From Cristatella mucedo (Eukaryota > Bryozoa > Phylactolaemata > Cristatellidae): a stretch of 64,000 nucleotides of DNA. Positions 33,430 to 44,372 of this stretch are shown here, one piece after another; positions within the stretch are counted from its first letter, which is position 1; the number at the start of each line of letters is the position of its first letter. The position numbers and the translations under genes were made by a program. The stretch covers positions 2,374,001-2,438,000 of the forward strand of contig WPIO01000047.1 in NCBI GenBank assembly GCA_009760855.2, in the 5' to 3' direction. The notes under the pieces are model-generated. The model saw only the letters and a program-made list of their open reading frames with translations, searched no databases and was not told where the DNA came from.

Positions 33430-34741
33430 GATCCAATAGATTGATTTTAAAACCAATCTCGACTCACTTGGTGCATGTATTCATGACATCCCCACATGAA
33501 TGGCTGCAAATTTTCAAAAATTAAACGATGACAAAACGAACTGGGAAAACCCAGTGTGATTCAGAAATTGCTAAGGCTGACACTCAAAATTGGCTGCGCC
33601 AGCATATCTCCTTTTGAATCTGCTCGAAATTTAGGTGTAATGTTCCAAGGTAATGTAATGTAATGTATCTCCGTCTGTAACTCCACAAAGTCATGAAGAC
33701 CATGTGGGTGTTACACGGGAGAGTTTTTTAAAGCTCACTCACAGCCTAAGCGGCTTTCGGTACGCATTCGGTAGCCAACAGACTTCGTCTCACGCAAAAA
33801 AGAGAAAGTGGGAAGCATAGCAGAGTCAGGAGAGCAGTAGAGGTAGTGAGTAGCATAGAAGTAGCAGCTCAGGGCTGCTCAAAAGGATGTGCCATATTCG
33901 GCCGTAGGAGAGCAGTTGACCTATCGTTAAACGACCACATCAGTTCCACAGTCAAAGCTGCCTACTTACAGCTACTTAACATCGCTTAAATTCGGGCTTG
34001 TTTAGATAAGGATACTACGTCTATGTTGGTCCGTGCCTTTGCGACATCCCGACTTGACTTCTGTAACTCGCTGCTTGCAGGCCTACTGGCATGAGCAACC
34101 ACGGGATTACAGCTTCTGCAAAACTCTGCAGCTAGGCTTGTCCGTCGTGAACGTCGAAGTTTCCATGTCATACCGCTTCTTGCCGACCTGCACTGGCTAT
34201 CAGTCAAGCAACGGATTTACTTCAAGGTTTTGCTGCTCTCTTTTAGGTCACTTCATTATTTGGCCCCAGCCTATCTTTCAGATATACTCCCCCACCGGGC
34301 CAAGCATCGTACCACACTGTTTTCGGAATCCAACAGTCTACCAATTCCTCGTACAAACTTCAAATCCTGTTGAGACCATATATTTAGTTTGTATGGTCCC
34401 AAAGCCTGGAACTACCTCCCGAATTGCGTCAGAACATCCCCGGACTTGACAACATTTAAAAAGAATATATATAAATACTCCTATTCAGGACAGTATTTAG
34501 TGGGTTCCCGCGATTCGTCCTTCGCATGCATACGGGTGCTGACACCGTGCATTCTGCCACTAACTACATTTATATGCTTACCGTGTGCATGTCACATCTA
34601 ACCACGTTGTTCATGTTGTTTATCAAGCATGATATTGCTCATGATTCTATTGAGTTACCATTTGCAGCAAATGTAAAGCGCCTAGGAAGAGATTACAATC
34701 TCTGAGGGAGTTTTATCAACTGGATTATTAATATTATTATT
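33430..34741 (+). pseudogene. LINE C-terminal half with a 269-bp nested insertion
   Basis: Coding blocks: AANFQKLNDDKTN (33,500-33,540), an equivalent of SISPFESARNLGVMFQ up to 33,648, then after the insertion LDDHISSTVKAAYLQLLNI, TSRLDFCNSLLAG, LQNSAARLVRRERRSF and DLHWLSVKQRI. These are followed by PAYLSDILPHRAKHRTTLF and TSPDLTTFKKN. The stop and 3' UTR end in ATTATTAATATTATTATT at 34,741. Point stops and small shifts are present. The catalytic part of the RT is missing. From 33,616 on it is duplicated at 50,811-51,961. Confidence 0.8.
33649..33917 (-). mobile_element. 269-bp non-autonomous insertion within LINE (SINE-like)
   Basis: It splits the LINE between TTCCAA and GACC (normal order TTCCAAAGCGACC). 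On the plus strand it starts GGTAATGTAATGTAATGTAT; read on the minus strand that is a pentanucleotide tail (ATTAC)n. No clear A/B boxes and no coding capacity. The same insertion is at 50,844-51,112, so it predates the duplication. Its class is inferred from the tail only. Confidence 0.55.
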
Positions 34742-35820
34742 ACCAACGGCCATTTATTCGTTCACTCAAGATTTTTTACAAAAAATAAAAATTTATTCAC
34801 TTTTCGGCAAAGCTTTTCCGCAAGCTGCATGAAATTTAGGAGCACGATGAAAGATTTTAAATGACTACATATAAAGCTAGGATTATCTTTTCTCGCCTCT
34901 ATCTTATAGAAATCGCTTTAAGACTGATGGCTGCAATGGCTACTATGGAAGAGTAGCAACAGAGCGTTTGATCTTGACTTGTTCGGTAGAAACCAATTTG
35001 AACCATATTTTTGGTGGCACATACAATAAGCGCCTGTGAAGCTCACATTCATAAAGCCTTATATAATGTGACTATAATACGGGAGCCGGTCAATAAAACT
35101 CAGAAGAAAGCCAATTGAATTCAAATATTGTTTAATGTAAATATTAAATAATAAATATCGTCCCTATTTGTCCCAATAGAAATAATCATGCATCGATAAA
35201 GCACTTTCAGAAATCTAAATCTCGCTCTAGCCACTTAACATTTGCTGCCAAGAAAACATCATCGAATCCATAAAATCTTTCAAAGAATGAGAGCTGAGCC
35301 TCGATTACGAAATCTTACCTTTGAGGCTAAATTAGAAGCGACCAAATAATGAAGTAGCAGGGATTACGTGAAGCTTATAAGCTGGGCGATGTATGATCAT
35401 ACAGGATTGAGATTATATCTCGACTAATGACCGGCTATCATTTAAGGCATCGCTTTGAACTTCACACAGCCAATCTCTAGCAGGCAAGGACTGGCTGTGG
35501 GTGAGTGCAAGTGCTGCTGAGCTTGTGCTGTAGTAAGCCGGTGCATGATTGTGCAAGTCCCTGTCGCATCTGCGACAAACGAATAGCTATTTGTGAGCAT
35601 TTTATATTATAGTGTTGACGCCAGTGCTGCATGCAGAATGCAGGGTACTGTGCTGTTATCTACATTTAGAAGTTTAGATCTTTGCACAACTTATGAGATG
35701 TACCATTTTCGGTTCTAGTGAGTGTTGAGCCGTCATACCAGCCGTGCCATTTAGCATGGCACTGGTGTCGGCCTAAAATTTGCCGTATTTTATTAACCCA
35801 CCTTTTAGTTACATTTGTGT
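34742..35820. other. Duplicated non-coding DNA (matches 51,962-53,018)
   Basis: No gene recognised. It contains one worn LINE 3'-end scrap (35,185-35,260). Its right edge is the insertion point of the LINE at 35,821. Confidence 0.6.
35185..35260 (-). mobile_element. LINE 3'-end scrap
   Basis: GATAAAGCACTTTCAGAAATC, then CTCGCTCTAGCCACTT, then CATTTGCTGC is the inverse of the LINE 3' terminus. The counterpart is at 52,378-52,460. Confidence 0.6.
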
Positions 35821-36521
35821 CGTTAGACGACCATATCAGCTCCACAGTCAAATCAGCCTATTTTCAGCTTCATAACATTGCTAAAATTAGGGCTTGTTTA
35901 GATAAGGATACCACGTCCAAGTTGGTCCATGCATTCGTGACATCTCGTCTCGACTTCTGCAACTCACTGCTTACTGGCCTACCAGCATGTGCGATCAGGC
36001 GATTGCAGCTGGTGCAAAACTCTGCAGCTAGGCTTGTCTGTCGTGAGCGTCGCAGTTGCCACATTACTCCACTTCTCGCCGACCTGCACTGGTTACCAGT
36101 CAAGCAACGGATTGACTTCAAGGTTTTGTCGCTCACTTTTAGGTCTCTTCATTCTATGGCTTTTGGAGACCGTGCATTTAGCTCGTATGCTCCCACAGCC
36201 TGGAACTCCCTCCCGACCTGCATCAGAACATCCCCTGACCTGACCACATTTAAAAGAAACTTAAAAACATACCTATTTAGGACAGCATTTAGTGGGTCCT
36301 TGTGATTCGTCCTCGATGTGCTTATGCGTGCTGACACTGTTCATGCTGCCACTAACCACATTTGCATGCTGACCCAGTGCATGTAACCCCTAACCATGTT
36401 ATTCATTTTGTTTGTTTTTCAAGCATGATTTTACTTACTATTCTATTGCGTATCACTTTGCAGCAAATGTAAGGCGCCTAGAAAGAGATTGAGTTCTCTG
36501 AGGGCGCTTTATCAAGTGCAA

Positions 36522-36552
<31 letters not shown>
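35821..36552 (+). mobile_element. Young 5'-truncated LINE insertion, private to copy 1
   Basis: The 732-bp insertion carries an open C-terminal frame: DDHISSTVKSAYFQLHNIAK, TSRLDFCNSLLTGLPACAIR, LQLVQNSAARLVCRERRSCH and DLHWLPVKQRIDFKVLSLTF, ending TAFSGSL and TGA at 36,303. The 3' hairpin and (ATT)n follow. The orthologous empty site in copy 2 (TTACATTTGTGTGTGCC, near 53,010) shows a target duplication of only about 4-6 bp. Relative to the LINE at 54,911 it lacks 34 codons between LHSMA and FGDRAF without loss of frame. The shared C-terminal residues are otherwise identical between the two. Confidence 0.95.
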
Positions 36553-37189
36553 GTGTGTGCCTATTACGACTTTTTTTTAGTTATTCTAACGCATTACGGC
36601 GTGAGCTGCAGTTGTTTGTATAAATAAGTCGGTCATTAACAAAAGAAAGCCTAAGCATAGGCTACTTGGTGTTTATGGCTATAGGCCCACTCGCTCCATA
36701 TCTTCCTACATTATGAGTTGGCCATAATAACAGCTCGGCTATCAAACATACGACATTATGTATTTAGCTCTGATTACCATATCTATCGATATTAGCTCCT
36801 TTGCTGTATCTCAGCATCTGGTAGACATTCGACTGGTGACAGTTAGTAAGGTACAACTAAAGTTTCAAATGGGTGGCTCACTAACAACCAAGGAGTTACT
36901 CACCCGAGAATCAGACTGCCGAGAAGTAGATACATTTCTGCTTTATTAACCATGGATGATGCTCTGCTCCAGCAGTCGTGCATTGGAGGATACCACACCC
37001 GGTTTCTCAACAAACTAGTCCATGTGATCTGACAATATTCATGTTGGGTGGCTATTGTTGCTTAGAAATCGTTTGGTTAAAAGACATGTAGTTTTGATCG
37101 TGGACCATCGTTTGAACCAATAGCAATCAGGCCCTAATCAAAGAGTGCCCCTCACTGTTGTGGAGATCTTCTAGATGTCTGAACTTGTT
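36553..37189. other. Duplicated DNA, then copy-1-only DNA; no gene seen
   Basis: 36,553-36,875 matches 53,019-53,345. From 36,876 the sequence is absent from copy 2. Confidence 0.55.
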
Positions 37190-37530
37190 TATATAGGAGT
37201 TCTCTCAATTGCTCTCGCTAAAATAATTTCATGTGACCAGTCTCTACTGATTGCAGCAGAGTTCAATATTCCCACTGGAAAGACTAGCAGCACCCAGGTT
37301 GGCTCATTTCTCTACTGTCTGGATAACTTTGCTTAGGTCCAGCACGTTGATCATACCAATCACACCCGTGGCCATATGCTAGATCTCGTTATCACTAAGG
37401 ATGTCTGTCCCGATTATCTTGTTTTGTACCAGCTGATACTCTCGGATCATTGATCAGTCTTAGTTGCTGCTTTTGCTCCGTTGCATGTACAAAGTAAAGC
37501 CTAGCTTTTTACAGCAACATAACTTTAAAA
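37190..37530 (+). pseudogene. LINE endonuclease-domain fragment
   Basis: A degenerate frame matches the end of the EEP-type endonuclease of CR1-like LINEs: AEFNIPTGKTSSTQVGSFL, then QHVDHTNHTRGHMLDLVIT, then LILSDH followed by a stop. THxxGHxLDL and SDH are the conserved landmarks (His of SDH is catalytic in the family). It lies in the 1,062-bp segment deleted from copy 2. Confidence 0.65.
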
Positions 37531-37898
37531 ATCAAGATCCAACACTAGTTTTTGAAACCTGTAAGTGAGGTTGCTCTTCTTGATCTGCATCCAGATTCGA
37601 CAGACAGCCTTAGTGCCACAAACTAGTGGTAATTACCCCAAGGTTTTTTTTGCTGCTACATAATTAGGCTGACTAATAACCTAGAATTTCCAGAAATAGG
37701 ATATATGGATTTGAGAAGTGACTTTTAAATGTGCCAGTGATTCCTGGAGAGGTGATTTTTTGGCACTTTTCCGGAATATTTGCATTAACAGCAAAAAGAT
37801 TGTCGATTTCCTTCGGTGATGACTTAACATGGGGTAATGGTAATATAAACAATACTAAAGTGCAACTGCCAATAATTCATACCCGGCGCCGTCTAATG

Positions 37899-38072
37899 AG
37901 CCGTGGCATCCCAGTAGGCTATAGACACGGGCTGCTTTTCATGGCCTCTGTCCTGAGGTGAGTGGTTCGAATCCTGCTTCATGGTTGGCTATACTTTATT
38001 GCTGCTACAAGTGGTAGTGATACATTTAGGGCTCTTCTGCCTAAATAGAAAAATAGGCTGTTAAATCAGCTG
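37899..38072 (+). mobile_element. tRNA-derived SINE, family 2
   Basis: The head GAGCCGTGGCATCCCAGTAGG, the B box GGTTCGAATCC near 37,966, and the tail GGGCTCTTCTGCC then AATAGGCTGTTAAATCAGC. Copy 2 retains only the part after 37,938. Confidence 0.75.
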
Positions 38073-38302
38073 GTACTATCATATTTTATCTCAGGCTCAC
38101 TGGGTGAAAATGCCACTGGCAGACTGATGAGAAGGCGAGAATAGGCTTAACGACATAGCTTTCCACAGGCTTTAGTTCTTGTCAGCTGCTTGGTGAACCG
38201 TAGCCATAGATATAAGGCAGTAGTAGAGACAATTCTATTGTGTGCACAAGTCTAATTTTTTCAAAGAGACTTGTAGGGACATGCATAATATGACTTGATC
38301 AG

Positions 38303-38458
38303 GATTTTAGCCACCGGTAAGGTAATTGCACTTTAAGAACCAGGTAGTGTATTTGAACCCAGCATTAGGCGATCCTTTAATCCTCTATCTAAGTGGTGGT
38401 AACCCATTCAAGGCTCTTTCTTCCACACAGATATAAATATGACTTGTAAATCAGCGGC
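38303..38458 (+). mobile_element. tRNA-derived SINE, family 2, diverged
   Basis: Head TTTTAGCCACCGGTAAGG, B-box-like TATTTGAACCC, tail AAGGCTCTTTCTTCC then GACTTGTAAATCAGC. Also present at 53,774-53,930. Confidence 0.6.
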
Positions 38459-39640
38459 TCTTTTGCTGATATCTTAAGGTTTCCTGACGCACAAAGAGCC
38501 AAACAATTGTTCACCAATTTATACCAATGCTTGAAGGTTCGATGTTAGCATCATATGCACTTACGATTTCGCAGAGGGCCAATGGGAGCAGTTGGTTTTT
38601 TTTGAATTTGTAATGATGCATACCTATGCAATTATGTATAAAAAACTTAGATGTTTATTTTTTTAAGATTAAAGGAAATCGACGAGCTTGAAGTTAATCT
38701 CGTGCTGAAGGTAAGTGTATACATTTTAATCCTGCTGAATGATCAAGCTAGCGTAAGTCTGTCCAAAGTTAACAGTGTATAAAAAGTGCTTTGCAAACAT
38801 TCGACCTATGCAATTGGAAACTTGAGTTCTCCTAAGCACGACTGAGCATATTGGCTACTAATTGACTGATACTATTTAAACCATATCGAAACGGCTAAGG
38901 ATTGAGACCTTCATGGTTATGTAACTTACATAGTGACTGTAAGCCTAAAGTAAAATTCCTTGGCTGTCAACAATTGTGAAGAATCTAAGCCGTTTATCAG
39001 GCTAATTAGTGAGTCAATCTTTCAGAAACCACACAGTTATTCTATGGCATCTGAAAAATTCCGAGACTGCTAGTTTGCCCATTGAACTGCATTATTTTAA
39101 GCTTGGAGGTATATCGGATAAATTATTTTCGAGATTGCATCGAGAATGCAGTAGTATGGTTAACGACTAGGCCTCGTGATTGCAAATACCATTTTGAAGC
39201 TTTGCCCATATAATCTGGCTGTAAAAACATGCTTAGTTTGTACAATCTGAGGTATAGTTAAATAAGCCGTCGCAATGATAAATACGTTAAGTATTTAGCA
39301 CAATATTGACCTGAAATTGCATTTGAAACGCTAGCGAATGGCTGAGTCCGAAGGTGACAATGCTTGGACCCACATGCAACGAGGCTGTCGCGGCAAAATT
39401 CCTTGCTACTGCTATGCAGTGAAGGTCTGCCAAACCTAAAAATTAGGATGCTGGGCGTGATGAAAGGTTATAGGTATCTCGAAACATCTATATCTTAAAA
39501 ATAAAGCCTATTTAGGATGAATTTCACCATAGACAATCTAATAGTGACGAGATTTTCTCTCTTTGAAAATATTTTGGTACTGATAATTTTCCCTTACTTC
39601 GAACTTTTAAATGAGTATCCAGTTTGAGATTGACAGTTTT
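38459..39640. other. Duplicated non-coding DNA (matches 53,931-55,800)
   Basis: No gene recognised. The empty insertion site of the copy-2 LINE lies at about 39,436 (GCCAAACCTAAAAATTAGG). Confidence 0.55.
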
Positions 39641-40900
39641 AGTTTAACAATAACAATAATGAATTTGATAAAGTGCCCTCTGATACCTCATTATCTTCTA
39701 GGTACTTTATAATTGCAAAAAAGAAACACAATTGAATGGTTATTTGTACCATGCCCCATAAAAACACAAGAACAACATTATTTGGGGTGAAAGGAGCAGG
39801 GTCAGCATGCAATATGGTTAAGGGCAGCATGCACAATGTCAGCACACATATGCACATAAAAAACGAGTCAAAGGAATCCACTATTACTTTGATAAATAGA
39901 TGCTTTTTGTTTCTTTTTAAATGCAGTTTAGTCAAAAGATATCTTCACGTCAGTTGCGAGTGAGTTTCGGGCTTTTTTCGCTTACGTACTAAAGGTTCCA
40001 TAGGATTTTAGATTTGTAAGATGTATAGGTAAGCACTGTAATTCCGAAAAGTGGGTTATGCGATGCTTAGGCTGGGGGGCGAGTAGATCTAATTAGGAGA
40101 AGGAGCTGAAAAATTAAGGGACCTAAAAGTGAGTTAAAAACATTGTAGTCGATGCCTTGCCATACTGGGAGTAACTGCCAACCGCTAGAAGGGGTGAGAT
40201 GCGGCAACTGCGAAGCTCACGATAGGCAAGCCTAACTGCAGAGTCTTGAAATTGATCCAAGTTCCCGAGTACATGGGCCGGTCGACCAGCAAGCAGTGAG
40301 CTACCGAAATCAAGGCAAGTTGTCACCAATTGTATCAGATTAGATTTGGTGTCCCTGTTTTAACCAGCCCGAATTTTAACATGGTTATGTAGCTTAAAGT
40401 AGACACGCTTGAATGTCGAGCTGATGTGTCGTCAAATGAAAGGTCACAAAGGAAAATTACGCCTAAATTTCGTGCTTATTCAACAGGAGATACGCAGGCA
40501 GAGCCATTTTGAGCATTAGCCTGTCAAATTTCTGAATCAGAAATGGCTTTTGCATAATTAGTAAGATGGTTTCATCACCATTTAATTTAAGAATATTTGC
40601 TGACATCTATGCGTGGACGTCCTCAATACAGACAGCAAGGGAGTTCAGAGAATTCAAAGTGTTTGAAGGGATCAAAGCAAAGAGCAACTGAATGTGATCA
40701 GTTTGAAAGTGGAAGCCTGTATTGTTCTTGGTAATCGCAACGGCAAGAGGGAGAGTATATACCGTAAAAAAACATATCCAAGCACTGAGCCTTTAGGTAC
40801 ACCATATTTTAGAAGTTCATTGGATCATTTTTGTCCATGGCTTTTATTTTTATGTTTTCCAATATTAATGGTGGTAATGAAATACGGTTTCTTTCCAAAA
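39641..40900 (-). pseudogene. Old LINE, minus strand
   Basis: The inverted 3' end (AACAATAACAATAATGAATTT, then GATAAAGTGCCC) sits at 39,643. Upstream on the minus strand lies a C-terminal block (CLDFGSSLLAGRPA, FQDSAVRLAYRELRSC, 40,200-40,330), then sequence equivalent to the YADD-to-LDDH region near 40,400-40,700. An RT B-motif remnant lies near 40,780-40,810 (VPKGS). Strongly decayed; duplicated at 55,908-57,130. Confidence 0.65.
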
Positions 40901-41129
40901 ATTCGATAATGAAACATCGTTTCTTCCCAAAAACTCAAAGGTCACTTGCAGATTATTGGAGTGGTAAATTTTGCCTAGCTATGAAGTTTTCAAGTGTTTA
41001 AATTGTTTACTTTGAAGTGTTGTCTTATTTCCAGTTAGCTGCTTCTATTTTGGGTGAAATATTTTGCCTCATATCTTCGTGAAATCTAAGGGTAGAGTAG
41101 TACGCCACTGCTACAATACGTTTGGAGTT

Positions 41130-41632
41130 GCCAAATGAATGACTGTTTACTATTTAGGCATTTTCTTTAGGAAAAACATGGTACGTTTCCCACCATTGTG
41201 TGCTCCATCTTACATATCAGATCTATTTCCTCACCATTCCAAGCATCATACCACTTCCTTTTGTGTATCGTATCTTTTATCTATACTTCACGGGGAACCT
41301 CAAATACTTCAAATTGTGCCATTAGTTCGTATAATTCGAAATTCCTCGACGTGATAAAATTTCAAAAGAACCTAAAATGCATCTACCACAACATAAAATG
41401 TGTAAATGTTGTTGTATTTTGTAAGCTTATGATTTAGCGATAATGCGCCTACAGCCATTAATCATGTTTGCAAGATAACTTTATGTATGTCACTACAGAC
41501 AATGTTTGTAGCTTGTTGACATTGAGTGGGCTACCAATAATTAGGCCATCTTCGCACCAAACGTAAAGTGCATAAGAATAAATCAAGTTACCTGAGGGTC
41601 TTCTGCAAATGTATTATTCTTGTTATTATTGA
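41130..41632 (+). pseudogene. Old LINE 3' fragment
   Basis: CAPSYISDLFPHHSKHHTTSF matches the PAYLSDILPHQAKHRTTRF block of the younger LINEs. IKFQKNLK matches TFKRNLK in another frame. The worn 3' end (TAAGAATAAATCAAG, then CCTGAGGGTC and TTATTCTTGTTATTATT) is at 41,632. Counterpart at 57,380-57,890. Confidence 0.7.
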
Positions 41633-42051
41633 GCATTAGAAACAGTTTTTGCTGATTGTAATTTAGCAATGTTGCCCAAATCTAAACTGCATAGAACCAT
41701 AATGGGGACCACAGTCTTTCACTTTGCTAGATGCACAGGGCTTGGTAGTAAGTTTTAAAATTCCTAAACTTAGCCATTTTAAAATCGAGATAATTGAGTT
41801 GAATTAAACTAAATGAACAATCAAAAAAATTTAAAAACTAGTTTAACTTTTAATGGTGAATTTTGACTTTGGTCTACTATTTTGTAGCAATATTAGGAAG
41901 AAACACTGCCAGCACTGCAAAGTCCGGCAATATCATATAGCCACACTATTGGATTGACTAAGCCCTTCTCTAAGTTTCTTGTACTTCCTGCAGGCATAAT
42001 AATGCTAAAAATGTACAAGTGCGATTTCTGAAGGCTCATTTTTGTCGTTAG

Positions 42052-42431
42052 AATGGCCGAAATAAATGTTTAAATGCTTGAAAGACTTTCATGATGATAA
42101 AATAATGCTGATCAAGGTGGTCGACAAACCAATGAATAAAAAAAAAGAATCATCAACATCACCTCAAGGACAAAATGAACAAAGAACAGGCATGGTGCTC
42201 AACACGTCAAACGAAGTGCATCAGGATCTCAATGACCGCAATTTCATGATATAACGATAGTATGCCATGGAATATTCTCTAGCCATCGACATACTGGTAC
42301 AGACTTTTAAGGACAGTGGTTACACAATGCCGATTGAAGAATTTATAGACCAAGAACTTCATACGATGTCTTCTTTTATCGGAATTAATTTAAGCCTTGC
42401 TCAAAGAGACATGCCTAATTCCTTGATATAA
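42052..42431 (+). pseudogene. Single exon unit, copy 1 (homologue of the tandem array)
   Basis: Flanks match the array unit from CTATTGGATTGACTAAGCC (about 41,941) to AGTTCGTCG (about 42,549). The acceptor is TTTTGTCGTTAG. The coding frame reads WPK, a TAA, then MFKCLKDFHDD, IMLIKVVDKP, GQNEQRTG, NDRNFMI and TAA. The end block YSLAIDILVQTFKDSGYTMP, IEEFIDQELHTMSSFIGIN and LSLAQRDMPNSLI to TAA at 42,429 is open in the continuing frame. Only one unit is present here, against sixteen in copy 0. Confidence 0.75.
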
Positions 42432-43011
42432 GTGTACTTATTATTATTGTATCAGCTATGTTTCTTCAAAGCCGTGTGATTAATACCTGCGAAATAGTTA
42501 ATTAAACAGATTTTGGAGTGATTGTTGAACAGGTACAATGAGTTCGTCGTGCCCAATGCCTTTTTCAATATTTTCATCTACCTAGTATTCCTAAACTAAT
42601 CGTTCTGTGCAAGCACAAAAAGGCATTCGTTAATGCGTGCAAACTTATCGTCTTCCTAGCTCATCTTATACGAAAATTCCCTCAAATTTTAATCTTTGGT
42701 GAGTGTAAATCTATGCAAATAGAGGAGCATTCCTAAATTTCATAGCTCTTGATGCTGGAAATCATGCAACCTGGGGAAAAGAACGGCATATCGGGCGATC
42801 GCAATCCTTGGGTAATGCTAGGACTTTAATCCAAGATCTGAGTTGGAAAATAATAAAACCTTAACACAATCTGTCACTTGCTAACTTTGCTCGAAGGGAA
42901 TTGTCGGCCATATTTCTGAATCACTAGCTCTCTCTTCGTGCCCTAATTTCTGGAGACTGCAAGGCTATTGCTGATTTTCCAACTGACTCAAAATAACTAA
43001 CTTTTATCATA

Positions 43012-43095
43012 GTAATAGTAAAACATTTGATAAAGCGATCTCAGAAAAATCAATGTCCTTCTATTCGCTTTTCGTGTGCTGCGAAGGAAGCTAAT
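43012..43095 (-). mobile_element. LINE 3'-end scrap (copy 1)
   Basis: AACATTTGATAAAGCGATC, then CTTCTATTCGC; counterpart of 20,537-20,625. Confidence 0.6.
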
Positions 43096-44372
43096 TTTTG
43101 GTTCTTTACTATGTCATCTATGATACCTAGGAATGTATGCTAAAGTCTCGGCATATTTCAGCCTCAGGGCCATTCTTGCTTACCGTCGGCTGTCAATACC
43201 TATTTATTAAAAACTTAAAACTTATAGAAAATTTAATAATCACTTGAAGTTCTTTGAAACATAAAGGTAAATGGCGTATGAGACTCTGGTAATTAATAAT
43301 AACTTAGCTTAGAATCATTGAAACGACTATATACCAATATGGTCTAGGCATATTTCTCTTTGAACTTCAGTCGTAGTTTCAACATAGCAGATAATTCAGA
43401 TTCTACAAAATATTGAATCGTTTCGTATCAATTCTTTTAGTAGAGATCGAGAAACTGTAGAGCATTTCAATTTTCAATCTTTTTTATGACTACCGTCTGA
43501 AACCTACAAAAGCTCATTATGTAAACATCAGCAGCAGCTTGGAAATCAGTTTTCATTTCTTTATGCATGACTTTTATTGATATGACTTAAAATAGTTCTG
43601 ACTCTTTGAAATACAAAAAGACGTGGTTGTTCTATAATATAGCAGCATCACTTCAAGTATCTTGCTTCGTCTTACCTTTCTAGATCATCAAGACTAACTT
43701 TAAATCTGATAATAGTAAAACTGTCTTTTAGTCAGTCTACCAGTTTATTGAGAGTGCTATGTCTTCCAACCCGCCACAATGTGACGCTTCTAACACGGCT
43801 TGATTACCTACAGGCCAACGTAACTAGAGCAACAAATATGCCTGTTCTGCCGATTAGAAAATGTTATAACGGTTTTTATGTTACAAGTTATTACTTACAC
43901 AAAGGTAAGGGTCATAAAGAATTAACATGCACCCTCTTAGCTAGTTACCTAGCCACGCCTACGAGGCACTTTTTATCAGGATGACTGAGAGGAAGGAAGT
44001 ACAATAATGACGATACGTTGTGATAGTATTAGAACCACATTGCAAAACTCAATATCTAAATCAGCTCTTAGTATCTAGATAGGGCGAATGTATTCAGGCT
44101 GATGACAATATTATTAGCATTCATTCCTAAAGTACTCTAAGGGACGACTCAAATAGTGACCTTATAGTGTACTAGAAGAGCATAATGGTTACACATTCTT
44201 TCAAGTTTCACAAATTCGGCAGATTTAGTATGCGGTCAATCGAGATTGACTTCCAAGCAAAGGGATAATTAATAACATTGACACGGTATCCTTAAAAAGT
44301 GAGAAAGGCTGGCAAAACAAAAAACAATCTGCCGAAAGAAATGAGAATGGTAAGGTGAAAAGGCTATCTAGG

